Part shown: piece after piece, positions 49,294 through 59,753 of the stretch
Numbering within the stretch: position 1 is the stretch's first letter
How the letters are laid out: each line of letters starts with the position of its first letter
Assembly: GCF_009807095.1 (NCBI RefSeq)
Contig: NZ_WUCC01000005.1
Location: 248,001-312,000, forward strand
Direction of reading: 5' to 3'
Origin: Rathayibacter sp. VKM Ac-2754
Lineage (GTDB): Bacteria > Actinomycetota > Actinomycetes > Actinomycetales > Microbacteriaceae
DNA: 64,000 bases
The notes under the pieces: generated by a model
What the model saw: the letters and a program-made list of their open reading frames with translations, nothing else
What the model was told of the DNA's origin: nothing
The model's database searches: none
Program-made: the position numbers and the translations under genes

Positions 49294-49486
49294 TCAGAAG
49301 GTCGCATCTCGAGCAGCGGGCGTGGACTTCCCGCCCCGCCGAATGTTTCACGTCGCCGTAATAAACGGGCGGCCGACCGAAATACGGCGCGAGTATGGTC
49401 GCACGCTAACCGCTTAGACCACCGCCGAGACACCGAGCGGACCACCGCGCCGATCGGGCGCGCGAGTCCCGACCCCTGGAGCGCCG

Positions 49487-50179
49487 ATGCCCGTCACTCT
49501 CACCCCGCCGCGCCGCGAGCGCGAGCGCTCCCTGCTGCAGGCGGCGCCGCCCGCCGACGCCTCCGCGTCGCGCGTCGTCTCGGCCGTCGCGCGCGCCTCC
49601 TGGGCGCAGGCCGTCGTGCGAGCGACCGCGAGCGCCAGCAACCTCTCGTTCGCGCAGACCCGCATCGCTGTGCTCGGCACCGGCCCCCTCGCCGACGAGC
49701 TCGCGACCCGCCTCGCGGCGATGGGCGCCCGCGTCGTCGTCGTCGGCGACGACCCCGTCGCCCTGCTCGAGTTCGCGCAGCGGGGCCTCGCGGTCGCGAC
49801 AGCGGAGGCGGCGCGCCTGGGCGACGCGGTCCTCGCGTTCGCCACGGGGGAGCTCGCCGCGCCCGTCACCCCGGACGCCCTGGGGACCGGCGGCCCCCTC
49901 CTCCTCGTCGACGCGGGCGAGACCGAGCCCGCCGTCGTCGCGGTCACCGACCCCACCTCGGGGCGCGTCGGGATCGCCCGGCTGATCGAGGCCGACCGGG
50001 AGGCGTTCCTCCTCGTCGCCCGCGAGATCGCCGACGGATCGACCCGACGCACCCGCGAGAGCCTCGGTGCGCGATTCGCGACCGCCCTGCAGACGGTGAC
50101 CGCCGAGGATCCGGCGGCGTCGCCCGACGACCTCCACCGCCGCGCCGACCGCGCCCTCGCCGAGGAGCTCCTCCGATGA
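49487..50179 (+). CDS. Stand-alone NAD-binding-domain protein
   Basis: 230 residues, not clearly recognised. A Rossmann-type nucleotide-binding segment begins RIAVLGTGPLADELATRLAAMG at about 58, followed by RVVVVGDDPVALLEFAQRG, in the order and spacing of the NAD domain of S-adenosylhomocysteine hydrolase; the substrate-binding parts are missing. It overlaps the SAHH homologue that follows by 4 nt. It could be a regulatory or structural partner of that enzyme or a decayed paralogue now kept for another job. Confidence 0.7.
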   Translation: MPVTLTPPRRERERSLLQAAPPADASASRVVSAVARASWAQAVVRATASASNLSFAQTRIAVLGTGPLADELATRLAAMGARVVVVGDDPVALLEFAQRGLAVATAEAARLGDAVLAFATGELAAPVTPDALGTGGPLLLVDAGETEPAVVAVTDPTSGRVGIARLIEADREAFLLVAREIADGSTRRTRESLGARFATALQTVTAEDPAASPDDLHRRADRALAEELLR

Positions 50180-51452
50180 GCATCCGCGACGCCTCGCTCT
50201 GGCAGCAGGGGCAGGACAAGATCGACTGGGCCGCGCGCTTCATGCCGGTGACCCGCGGAGTCGCCGGGCAGCTCCGCGAGAGCGGCAGCGTCCGCGGGCT
50301 GCGCATCGGCCTCGTCCTGGTGCTCGAGCCCAAGACCGCGACGCTGGCGCTCGAGCTCGCCGCCGCCGGCGCCGACGTGAGCGTGATGTGCGGCGCTTCG
50401 AACACCCACGACGACACCGCCGCGGCGCTGCAGCACGCCGGGATCGCCGTCTTCGCGCGGTCCGACGCGAGTGCCGCAGACGACCGGGGCTTCGCGCTCG
50501 CGCTGCTCGATCAGCGGCTCGACATCCTGGTCGACGACGGCTCCTCCGTGACCCGGCTCGCGCACACCGACCGCCCCGCGGCCTTCGACACGCTGCGCGG
50601 CGCGACGGAGGAGACCACCAGCGGGCTCCGTCCGCTCCGCGTGATGGAGCGCGAGGGGGCCCTGCGCATCCCCGTGCTCGCCGTCAACGACGCGCGCTGC
50701 AAGACGCTCTTCGACAACCGGCACGGCACCGGGCAGTCGACGCTGCTGACCATGCTCGACCTGCTCGCGACTCCGCTCGACCGCGCGCACGTCGTGGTCG
50801 CCGGCTTCGGCCCGGTCGGCCGCGGAGTCGCGCAGCACGCCCGCGCGCTCGGCGCCCGCGTGACGGTGTCGGAGGTCGACCCCGTGCGCGCGCTCGAGGC
50901 GGTCTTCGCCGGATACGACGTCGACTCCCTCGAGAGCGCCGCCTCGACGGCCGACCTGCTGATCTCGGCGACCGGCATCGCGCACACGATCGACGTCGAG
51001 CACCTCCTGGCCCTGCCCGAGGGCGCGGCCGTCGCGGTCTCGGGAGGCGTCGCGCAGGAGATCGCGATCGACGCGGCGCTCGCCGCCGGCGCGACCCGCG
51101 AGAGCATCGGGCACGCGCTCGAGAGCTTCCGTCTGCCGAACGGCCGCTCGATCGTCGTGCTCGACGACGGCGGCTGCATCAACTGCACTGCCGGCGAGGG
51201 CAACCCGATCGAGATCATGGACATCTCGTTCGGAGTGCAGGCGGCGGCGATCGACGTGCTCGCCCGCGAGTCCGGGAGCTTCGCGCCCGCCGTGCACCTG
51301 CTGCCGCCCGAGGTCGACGACCGCGTCGCACGCACCAAGCTGGCCTCGCTCGGAGTCGCGATCGATGCGCCGAGCCGAGCGCAGCAGGAGTTCCTCGGCA
51401 GCTGGTCGTCGACCGGCCGACGTGCCGTCCCGCGGCGGGAGGGCACGCGCTC

Positions 51453-51456
<4 letters not shown>
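50176..51456 (+). CDS. Divergent S-adenosylhomocysteine hydrolase homologue
   Basis: 426 residues. SAHH features: SNTHDDTAAAL, EETTSGLRPL, NDARCKTLFDNRHGTGQS with the catalytic Lys and Asp-Asn, and NAD motif GFGPVGRG. The base-recognition loop GHFD of normal enzymes is replaced by GGVAQ (in AVAVSGGVAQEIAID), and HPSF by GNPIE. The C-terminus ends in FLGSWSSTG plus a basic tail, like archaeal/Thermotoga forms, without the KPxxYRY of most bacterial and eukaryotic enzymes. A substrate different from plain SAH (for example the inosyl analogue) is plausible. Confidence 0.85.
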
Positions 51457-53122
<1,666 letters not shown>

Positions 53123-53126
<4 letters not shown>

Positions 53127-53686
53127 CCGCCTCCTCCACCGCCGCGAAGACGGGCCCCTGGGCCGTCTCGTCGCGCACCATCGTCTTCGGCGCCGTCGGC
53201 GCTGCGCTCTACGGCGCACTCGGCGCCCTGAGCTTCGTCATCCCCGGCACGATGATCTCGATCCGTCCCGCGATCGCGATCATCCCCTTCGTGGGCCTGC
53301 GCTTCGGCCCGGTCGCCGGCTTCTTCACCGGCGCCGTCGGCAACGCGATCGTCGACCAGATCATGGGCTACGGCTTCCTGACCTACTGGAACTGGAGCAT
53401 CGCGAACGGTCTCGTCGGCCTGCTCGCCGGCCTGATCGGCTACTACGCGAAGGAGCCGCGCACCACCGGCAAGCAGGTCGTCTGGGCCGCCGCGATCGCG
53501 GTCAGTGCCGTCGTCGTGGGCCTGCTCTTCACGATCACCGACTGGGTGTTCCTCGGCCAGACCTTCGAGTACTGGTTCTTCGGCTCGTACCTGCTCGCGA
53601 TCCTCGCCACCGGCATCACCGCGGTGATCCTCGTCCCCGTGCTCGACCGGGTCTGGAAGCCGCTCCAGAACCTCGCCGGACGCTGA
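53123..53686 (+). CDS. ECF transporter S component
   Basis: 187 residues, about five to six membrane segments (IVFGAVGAALYGALGAL, PFVGLRFGPVAGFFTGAVGN, SIANGLVGLLAGLIGYYA). This is the ligand-binding subunit; the FTGAVGNAIVD stretch resembles S components of vitamin/nucleobase-type ECF importers, but the ligand cannot be named. GTG start overlapping the ATPase stop. Confidence 0.82.
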
Positions 53687-53698
53687 CGGGCGCGCGAG

Positions 53699-54517
53699 AT
53701 GGAGGTATCGCCTCGGTATCTCGGCGGTGACTCCTTCCTCGGCCGACGGGATCCGCGCGTGCTGATCCTGGTCCCGGTGATGTTCGTCGTCGCCGCGAGC
53801 CAGGTGCGCGATCTGCGGTGGATGGCGGCGCTGCTCGTCGTGGCGCTGGCGTACTACTTCAGCGCGCGGATCCCGTTCCGCGAGGTCCGGACGAACTGGG
53901 CGGTCGTCGCCGTGTTCGTCGTGGTCTTCGCGGGGATCAACGGACTCATCGTCGGTGCCACGAGCCCGGGTGAGACCGGCGCGACCCTCTTCACGGTCCC
54001 GCTGGTCGGGCTGCCGATCACGGAGGGGGCGGTGTCGTACGCGGTGAACCTGCTGCTGCGCTTCATCACCCTGGTCGCGGTCGGCTTCCCGCTGGCGTTC
54101 GCGATCCGGCCCGGCGATCTGGCGGTCGCCTTCGCTCGGCTCGGGCTGCCCGCGCGCTTCGCGTACGGCATCGACCTCACGTTCAAGTTCCTGCCGAGCG
54201 CCGCGGCGAACCTGCAGGAGACCGCCGCGGCGCAGCGGCTGCGCGGCTACGAGCGGTCGGCGACGCGCAACCCGGTGCGCCGCCTCCGCGAGATCGCGCC
54301 GCTGATGGTGCCGGTGACGATCACCTCGTTCGTCGACGCCGAGGACACCGTCGACGCCCTCGATCTGCGCGGCTTCGGCACGGCCAAGCGCACCTGGCTG
54401 CGCGAGATCCGCTACACCCCGGCCGACTGGGTCGTGACCGGAGTCGCGGTGCTGCTCGCCGTGGCCGCGAGCGTCGCGAGCATCGCCGGTCTCATGCCCT
54501 CGGCGTGGCTGCCGTGA
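53699..54517 (+). CDS. ECF transporter T component (EcfT)
   Basis: 272 residues, multi-pass. The two coupling motifs that contact the ATPases are visible as AAQRLRGYE and LDLRGFG (Ala/Leu-Arg-Gly type). ATG at 53699, 12 bases after the S gene; its stop overlaps the next start (GTGA). Confidence 0.9.
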   Translation: MEVSPRYLGGDSFLGRRDPRVLILVPVMFVVAASQVRDLRWMAALLVVALAYYFSARIPFREVRTNWAVVAVFVVVFAGINGLIVGATSPGETGATLFTVPLVGLPITEGAVSYAVNLLLRFITLVAVGFPLAFAIRPGDLAVAFARLGLPARFAYGIDLTFKFLPSAAANLQETAAAQRLRGYERSATRNPVRRLREIAPLMVPVTITSFVDAEDTVDALDLRGFGTAKRTWLREIRYTPADWVVTGVAVLLAVAASVASIAGLMPSAWLP

Positions 54518-55770
54518 GCGCGGTGCTGCACCTCGCCCCGTGGGTGCTGCCCGTCGTGGGCGAGCCGATCCGGCGAGGCGGCGTGCTCGTGCGCGGCGAG
54601 CGGATCGTCGCGGTCGGCACGGGCGACGAGCTGCGCGCGCTCGACCCCGGCGCGACGGTGACGGAGTGGAGCGGCGCGATCGTTCCGGGCCTCGTCAACG
54701 CCCACTCGCACCTCCAGTACACCTGCATGGCGTCGGTGGGCGCCGGACGCTACGACGGCTTCGAGGACTGGTCGCGCGCGTTCCAGGTGGTCTACGAGGA
54801 GCCGCACGACTGGGGAGCCTCGGCGGCCGCCGGCCTCGAGATCGCGGTCTCGACCGGCACCACGGCCATCGCCGACATCGTCACCGACCTGGATGCGCTC
54901 GGCGTGCTCGAGGCGGGCGGCGTGCACGGGATCGCCTACTGGGAGCTGATGAGCCTCCTCGAGGACGACTGGCGGGGGAGCGGCCGCGCGATCACCGCGG
55001 AGCTGGTGCGCACCTCCGGAGTCACCCGCATCGGCCTGTCGCCGCACGCGCCGTACTCGCTCGACACTCCCGTGCTGAGCGACCTCACCCCGCTGTCGCA
55101 GGAGCTCGGCGTGCGCCGGCACCTGCACCTCGCCGAGTCGGCGTGGGAGGCGGAGTACACGATGCACGGTCGCGGCGACCTCGCCGAGCAGTGGCGGCGC
55201 TGGGGCTACGACGGGTTCCACCTGCTGCGCAACGGAGGCAGCGCCCTGCGCCCGGTCGCCTACGCCGAGACGATCGGCGCGCTCGGCGACGACGTGCACA
55301 TCGCGCACGGGATCTACGTGGACGCGGACGACCGCGCCACACTGCGCCGCACGGGCACCTCCGTCGCGCTGTGTCCGCGCTCGAACGCGGTCATCGGGCT
55401 CGACGAGGCCCCGGTCGCCGACTACCTGCGCGAGGGCAACGCGATCGCAGTGGGCACCGACTCGCTGTCGTCGACTCCGTCGCTGGATCTGCTCGGCGAC
55501 GTGGCCGAGCTTTACCGGGTCGCGCGGGCGCAGGGCTACGCGGAGCGCGACCTGCACCAGCGGCTGCTCACGGCGGCGACGCTCGGCGGGTCCGTGGCGA
55601 TGGGGGAGGCGGAGTCGTTCGGCACGCTGGTGCCGGGACTGCTCGCCGACTTCGCGGTGCTGGGCATCGACGGCTCTTCAGCGGACGACGTGGTCGCCGC
55701 GATCGTCGAATCCGGCGAGGGATCCGCCCTCGCCACGATCATCTCGGGGGAGGTCCGATGGCAGAGCTGA
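54514..55770 (+). CDS. Amidohydrolase, TRZ/ATZ (SAH/MTA deaminase-like) family
   Basis: 418 residues, metal-dependent deaminase fold. NAHSHLQYT is the first His pair, HLHLAESAWE the next His and catalytic Glu, IAHGIYVD the next His, and GTDSLSSTP the final Asp. It most resembles chlorohydrolase/5'-deoxyadenosine-SAH deaminases. I used the GTG at 54514, which overlaps the EcfT stop; GTG 54505 is also in frame. Beside an SAHH homologue, deamination of an adenine nucleoside is a natural hypothesis. Confidence 0.86.
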   Translation: MSAVLHLAPWVLPVVGEPIRRGGVLVRGERIVAVGTGDELRALDPGATVTEWSGAIVPGLVNAHSHLQYTCMASVGAGRYDGFEDWSRAFQVVYEEPHDWGASAAAGLEIAVSTGTTAIADIVTDLDALGVLEAGGVHGIAYWELMSLLEDDWRGSGRAITAELVRTSGVTRIGLSPHAPYSLDTPVLSDLTPLSQELGVRRHLHLAESAWEAEYTMHGRGDLAEQWRRWGYDGFHLLRNGGSALRPVAYAETIGALGDDVHIAHGIYVDADDRATLRRTGTSVALCPRSNAVIGLDEAPVADYLREGNAIAVGTDSLSSTPSLDLLGDVAELYRVARAQGYAERDLHQRLLTAATLGGSVAMGEAESFGTLVPGLLADFAVLGIDGSSADDVVAAIVESGEGSALATIISGEVRWQS

Positions 55771-56255
55771 CGAACGAGGTGGTCGACCGGCTGAGCGTCG
55801 ACGGCCGGGTGCTCGAGACGGTGCGCCGCCCGGCGCTCGCCGTATCGATGGGGCTCGAGCCGCATCCCGAGGGCGGCTGGTACCGGCGGACGTGGGAGTC
55901 GCCGGAGCGGGTACGGCTCGTGGGGGCCGACGGCTCGGTGCGCGAGCGGCCGGCGGCGACGCTGATCGTGTTCCTCCTGCCGGCGGGGGAGTGCTCGGCG
56001 TGGCATCGGGTGTCCTCGACCGAGAGCTGGATCTGGAACGGGCCCGGGCGGGTGGCGCTGCAGTACGGCGGCCTCGGCACTGAGCCGGTGGACGGCGAGA
56101 CGGTGGTGCTGGGGTCTGCCCACGAGGGGCTGCCGGTGCAGGCCGTGGTTCCGGCGGATGTGTGGCAGCGGACGCTGCCCTCGCGCGACGACGCGGTGGT
56201 GAGCTGCATGGTGTCGCCGGGGTTCGACTTCGCGGACTTCTCGATGCCGGAGTAG
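55758..56255 (+). CDS. Cupin, DUF985 family
   Basis: 165 residues. LEPHPEGGWYRRTWES is the DUF985 hallmark; SAWHRVSSTESWIWNGPG has the cupin His and Trp, and VSCMVSPGFDFADFSM is the typical end. Function unknown; some may act on sugar- or nucleotide-like ligands. It overlaps the deaminase end by 13 nt and closes the operon. Confidence 0.88.
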   Translation: MAELTNEVVDRLSVDGRVLETVRRPALAVSMGLEPHPEGGWYRRTWESPERVRLVGADGSVRERPAATLIVFLLPAGECSAWHRVSSTESWIWNGPGRVALQYGGLGTEPVDGETVVLGSAHEGLPVQAVVPADVWQRTLPSRDDAVVSCMVSPGFDFADFSMPE

Positions 56256-56284
56256 GGGCTGACGCGCCGGCGAGTCGTGGGTCG

Positions 56285-56397
56285 CGAGCAAGGCGGGTAC
56301 GAGCACTCGCGGGCGGGAGCGGTCGACGTTCAGCAGTGGCGCCGCGACTCGGAGAGCGACCCGGCTCCTGCCGGCGCGCGCCGGGCGCACCGCGGTG
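56285..56397 (-). pseudogene. Fragment of a luxR-type gene
   Basis: About 113 bp are clearly similar at DNA and protein level to part of the intact LuxR-type gene nearby (56880-56992). The fragment reads VALRVAAPLLNVDRSRPRV followed by LVPALLAT; the intact gene has LALRIAAPLLDVDGSRPRI followed by LVPALLAT. The sequence on either side is not homologous. A remnant of a duplicated or recombined paralogue. Confidence 0.75.
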
Positions 56398-56478
56398 ACG
56401 ACGGCAGGGAACCGGCGCAGGAGCGACAGCGGAGGGCTGGAGCTGCGACCTCGCCGGGTGGGGACTCTCGAGCTCAGC

Positions 56479-58059
56479 TCAGCTCGGATCGGCTTGGTGG
56501 AGGTGCCGGAGTTCGGCGCGGGAGGTGATGCCGAGTTTGCGGTAGACGCTGCGCAGTTGCGTCTTGACGGTGTTGACGCTGACGGAGAGCGCGGCGGCGA
56601 TCTCGGTGCTGCTCAGTCCGTCGGCGGCGTGCTCTGCGACCAGGCGCTCGCGGGGGGTCAGCGTCGCGGGGAGGAAGCGCCCTTCAACCTCGGGTGCTCG
56701 GAGTCGTTCGGCGACGTCGGTGTCGCCGAGGGCGTCGAGAAGGCGTGCTGCTTCGGCGCGGAGGTCCGGCGGGAGGAAGGCGAAGGGGTCGAAGTGCTGG
56801 TGGGCGTGTCCGACGAGTGCGGCTTCGGTGAGCAGATCGTGGCGGCGGGGAGTATCGGTGGTCGCGATGGCGGTGGCGAGCAGAGCGGGCACGAGAATGC
56901 GGGGACGGGAGCCGTCGACGTCGAGGAGGGGCGCGGCGATCCGGAGAGCGAGGCCGGCCTTGCCGTACCGGGCGAGGCGCATGGCGTGGACGGCGGCGGG
57001 TGCCTGGCGCAGCAGGTGCGCAGTCGTGGTGGGCCGGTCGAGGAGATCGTGGTGGCCGAGCTCGCACGCGCGGGCCGAGAGCAGCAGCCGCGTGAGGTCG
57101 ACCTGGGCGGTGTTGACGGGGTCGTGTCTCTGGCCTGGGGGCAGGGAGGTGAGGAAGGCGTCGAGGTCGTTGCGGAGGCGGCGTGCGGCGTGGGGTTCTC
57201 GGCAGGTGATCGCGCGGACGAGGAACGCGGATGCCCAGTGCTGGATGAGCTCGTGCGCGTCCACGCTCTCGAGCAGGTCCTGACGAGGAGGCGGGCGCAG
57301 CTGCGCGGAGAGGATCAGCGACTCCGCGAGCTGCGCCTGCAGGCAGTAGGCGGGCTCCCACCAGTCCTGGGGTGTGGACGGGGGGATCTTGTCCAGCCAG
57401 GTCTGTGCCATGGCGATGCGGCCGTGGAGGGCGTGCACGTAGGCGAGCGCGCCCCCGGCGGCGCGCTGCATCATCCGGTGCCCGACGGTCGCGGCCCAGT
57501 CGAAGCTCTCGACGTAGTCGAGCAGCGCACCCTCGAAGTCGCCGGAGCGCTCGAGCGCGAGGCCCCACTGGTAGAGCATCTCGGGCAGGGCGCCTGCGAG
57601 CGCGGGGGTCGACTCGATCGACTGCCGTCGGCGCAGGTCGTGCGCGATCGCGATCAGGCGGATGACGTCGTCACCTGATCCGGCGGCTCGCGCGGCGATG
57701 ATCTGCGCGGTCAGCAGGGCGAGCCTGTCGATGTCGTCAGCAGGATCGGCGGTCGTGGTGATGAGGCGGTAGGTGGAGGGGGAATGCTGCCCGGTGAGCA
57801 TCCGGAGGTGCTCGCGTGCGAACCGCAGCCGCGGCCGGCCGTTCAGGACCGTACTCGGCACCTGGTCCAGGGCGGCCAGCAGTTCGTCGGGCAACTCCTG
57901 CAGCAGCTCGACCCAGCTCCGGTCGATCATCGCGACGACGGCGGCCCAATCCGCGCCCGAGGTCGCGGCCCGCAATCGCGCCGCTGTCGCTGACTGGTCA
58001 ACCGGATGCATGAGGCCAGTCTCACTGAAATCAGTCGCCCGAACGCGGGACGGAGTCAC
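56479..58059 (-). CDS. LuxR-family transcriptional regulator
   Basis: 526 residues. C-terminal HTH (TPRERLVAEHAADGLSSTE, VSVNTVKTQLRSVYRKLG) after a long helical repeat region (about 20-440) resembling TPR-type domains of MalT/LAL regulators; no N-terminal ATP-binding site is visible. Starts at GTG 58059, or more probably ATG 58011. Target unknown; the neighbour with secreted repeats (58204) is a candidate. Confidence 0.88.
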   Translation of the reverse strand: MTPSRVRATDFSETGLMHPVDQSATAARLRAATSGADWAAVVAMIDRSWVELLQELPDELLAALDQVPSTVLNGRPRLRFAREHLRMLTGQHSPSTYRLITTTADPADDIDRLALLTAQIIAARAAGSGDDVIRLIAIAHDLRRRQSIESTPALAGALPEMLYQWGLALERSGDFEGALLDYVESFDWAATVGHRMMQRAAGGALAYVHALHGRIAMAQTWLDKIPPSTPQDWWEPAYCLQAQLAESLILSAQLRPPPRQDLLESVDAHELIQHWASAFLVRAITCREPHAARRLRNDLDAFLTSLPPGQRHDPVNTAQVDLTRLLLSARACELGHHDLLDRPTTTAHLLRQAPAAVHAMRLARYGKAGLALRIAAPLLDVDGSRPRILVPALLATAIATTDTPRRHDLLTEAALVGHAHQHFDPFAFLPPDLRAEAARLLDALGDTDVAERLRAPEVEGRFLPATLTPRERLVAEHAADGLSSTEIAAALSVSVNTVKTQLRSVYRKLGITSRAELRHLHQADPS

Positions 58060-58150
58060 TACTCGGTCAACCCGGATGAGGGGGATTCCTTTTCCGGCGG
58101 ACCCAGGAACACCGGGTCGGTCGCCGGAGTGACGGGCACCGCGAGAAGAG

Positions 58151-58184
58151 GAGGAGGAACCTGACGAGTGTCAGGTCCCTCCTC
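58151..58184. terminator. Terminator of the repeat-protein gene
   Basis: Stem gaggaggaacctgac / gtcaggtccctcctc with a 4-nt loop and one mismatch, 20 bases beyond the stop at 58204 (minus strand). Confidence 0.75.
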
Positions 58185-58203
58185 GAGGTGCTTCAGACGG
58201 CGA

Positions 58204-59000
58204 CTAGGCGCAGGCCTCCGCGACGTAGGTGAGGTAGTCGGCGGGTGTGGATTCGCTGTGCTGGGCGTCGGCGGAGGTGACGTCGGAGGCGATGACGTTG
58301 TCGCCGTAGTAGAGGTCTCCGTTGGGGGCGAGGTAGGAGGCCCAGCCGACGACGGTGGAGCCCGCCGGGACGCTGGGGCTGGCAGTCGGGGTGCCGAGGG
58401 GCTGGCCCGACCTCCGGTAGGCGACTCCGTTGGAGACGTAGGTGACGAAGTCCTGGGAGGTCGCTGCGTCGTGCTGCACGCTGGCGGAGCTGACGTTGGA
58501 GGCGATGACGTTGTTGCCGTAGTAGAGGTCGCCGTTGGGGGCGAGCCAGGTGGTCCAGCCGACGACGGTGGAGCCCGCAGGTACGTTGGCGTAGGCGGCC
58601 GGGGTGCCGAGGGGTTGGCCCGACCTCGTGTAGGCCACGCCGTTGGAGACGTAGGTGACGAGGTCCTGGGAGGACGTTGCGTCGTGCTGCACGTTGGCGG
58701 AGCTGACGTTGGAGGCGATGACGTTGTTGCCGTAGTAGAGGTCGCCGTTGGGGGCGAGCCAGGTGGTCCAGCCGACGACGTTGGAGCCGGCGGGCACGTT
58801 GGTGTAGGCGGCCGGGGCGCCGAGGGGCTGCCCCGACCTCGTGTAGCCGACGCCGTTGGAGACGTAGGTGATGAAGTCCTGGGCGGTGGCCTGGTCGTGC
58901 TGGACGTCGGCGGAGGTGACGTTCGTCGCGATGACGTTGTTGCCGTAGTAGAGGTCGCCGTTCGGGGCGAGGTAGGACGTCCAGCCGGCAGTGGTGGCGT
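58204..59000. repeat. 213-bp tandem coding repeat, four copies
   Basis: The word gccgtagtagaggt recurs at about 58303, 58516, 58729 and 58942, an exact 213-bp period (71 codons). The inner two copies are almost identical at DNA level, a sign of recent amplification or gene conversion. Confidence 0.92.
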
Positions 59001-59523
59001 CAGCGGGAACTGATGAGTACGTGGTGTTCCCTCCGTCCGACGTGTAGGTGTGTGCGACGGTGACGCGAGGAACCGTGACGGGCGCGGTGTCGGTGAGGGT
59101 GCCGGAGGACGCGTTGAAGGTGGTCGCGCCTCCGCCGATCGGCACCGTGATGTCGGGCAGCGTGATGGTGCCGTTCGCGTCGGCGGGTGCCGAGTAGGTC
59201 GTCGAGCCGCCGGCGAAGGTGTAGCCGTCGGTGAGGGTGACGCTGATCAGCTCTCCGGCGGCCGGAGCAGCGCCGTCGGTGGTGCGTCGCACCTGCACAC
59301 CCGAGATGGTTCCGCACGCGACGCCGGAGTAGCTGGGCTGGGTGAACGCCAGCGTGGGCTGGTTGGACGCGGCGGAAGCCGGCGTCGCCACCGCCATCGC
59401 GACGACGGGGATCGTCCAGACCGATCCCTGCACGATCGTGCGTCGGCCGACTCCGTCGGGGTTGGGGACTGTCCAGTCCTCACCGATCTTGATGTCTCGA
59501 TTGGGCGTGTCGCGATGGGTCAC
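58204..59523 (-). CDS. Secreted protein with four 71-residue repeats
   Basis: 439 residues, family not recognised. N-terminal RRTIVQGSVWTIPVVAMAV looks like a Tat-type signal (twin Arg before a hydrophobic stretch). About 180 residues of beta-rich sequence follow, then four copies of a 71-residue unit containing LAPNGDLYYGNNVIA, ...VQHD..TSQDF.TYVSNGV and RSGQPLG. The last copy is partial and ends SESTPADYLTYVAEACA. GTG start at 59523 with GGAG upstream. No sortase or lipoprotein signal. Perhaps a surface or adhesion beta-propeller. Confidence 0.8.
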   Translation of the reverse strand: MTHRDTPNRDIKIGEDWTVPNPDGVGRRTIVQGSVWTIPVVAMAVATPASAASNQPTLAFTQPSYSGVACGTISGVQVRRTTDGAAPAAGELISVTLTDGYTFAGGSTTYSAPADANGTITLPDITVPIGGGATTFNASSGTLTDTAPVTVPRVTVAHTYTSDGGNTTYSSVPADATTAGWTSYLAPNGDLYYGNNVIATNVTSADVQHDQATAQDFITYVSNGVGYTRSGQPLGAPAAYTNVPAGSNVVGWTTWLAPNGDLYYGNNVIASNVSSANVQHDATSSQDLVTYVSNGVAYTRSGQPLGTPAAYANVPAGSTVVGWTTWLAPNGDLYYGNNVIASNVSSASVQHDAATSQDFVTYVSNGVAYRRSGQPLGTPTASPSVPAGSTVVGWASYLAPNGDLYYGDNVIASDVTSADAQHSESTPADYLTYVAEACA

Positions 59524-59753
59524 TGTCGTCTCCGTTGGGATCTGTGGGAAGGGAACGGACAGATCGTGACGGAATCTCGCGAATTTCCTGACGATTCTTC
59601 TGGTATTGGACCGCAAATGGCCGATGCGCTGGTCCGCTTCTGGCCTTTTGCGAGTTCGCGCGGAGCGCACTGATTGACTTCTCACCTGAGAGGCGCCTCG
59701 ACCGACTGGTGGTCGATCAGGACCCGACGCGCTCCTCACGAAGGAGTGCCGCT
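59524..59753. other. Divergent gap repeat-protein / AraC gene
   Basis: 230 bp without a gene, somewhat AT-richer than the surroundings (gcgaatttcctgacgattcttctgg), likely holding both promoters. Confidence 0.55.

Larger units (their letters stand above)
48948..49486. other. Ice-binding protein - SAHH-operon intergenic region
   Basis: 540 bp, no gene. It contains a terminator, three REP-like palindromes, a hairpin at 49195-49221 and a lone half parS-like sequence (tgtttcacgt at about 49344). The last 140 bp should hold the promoter of the operon that follows. Confidence 0.7.

Noticed and set aside
49343-49354. tgtttcacgt resembling parS
   Set aside because: Only the left half matches; the right half reads cgccg. 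It lies 29 kb from the parS cluster.
49371-49486. Possible SAH or SAM riboswitch before the SAHH-like operon
   Set aside because: I could not find a recognisable core of any known SAH/SAM class. A covariance search would settle it.
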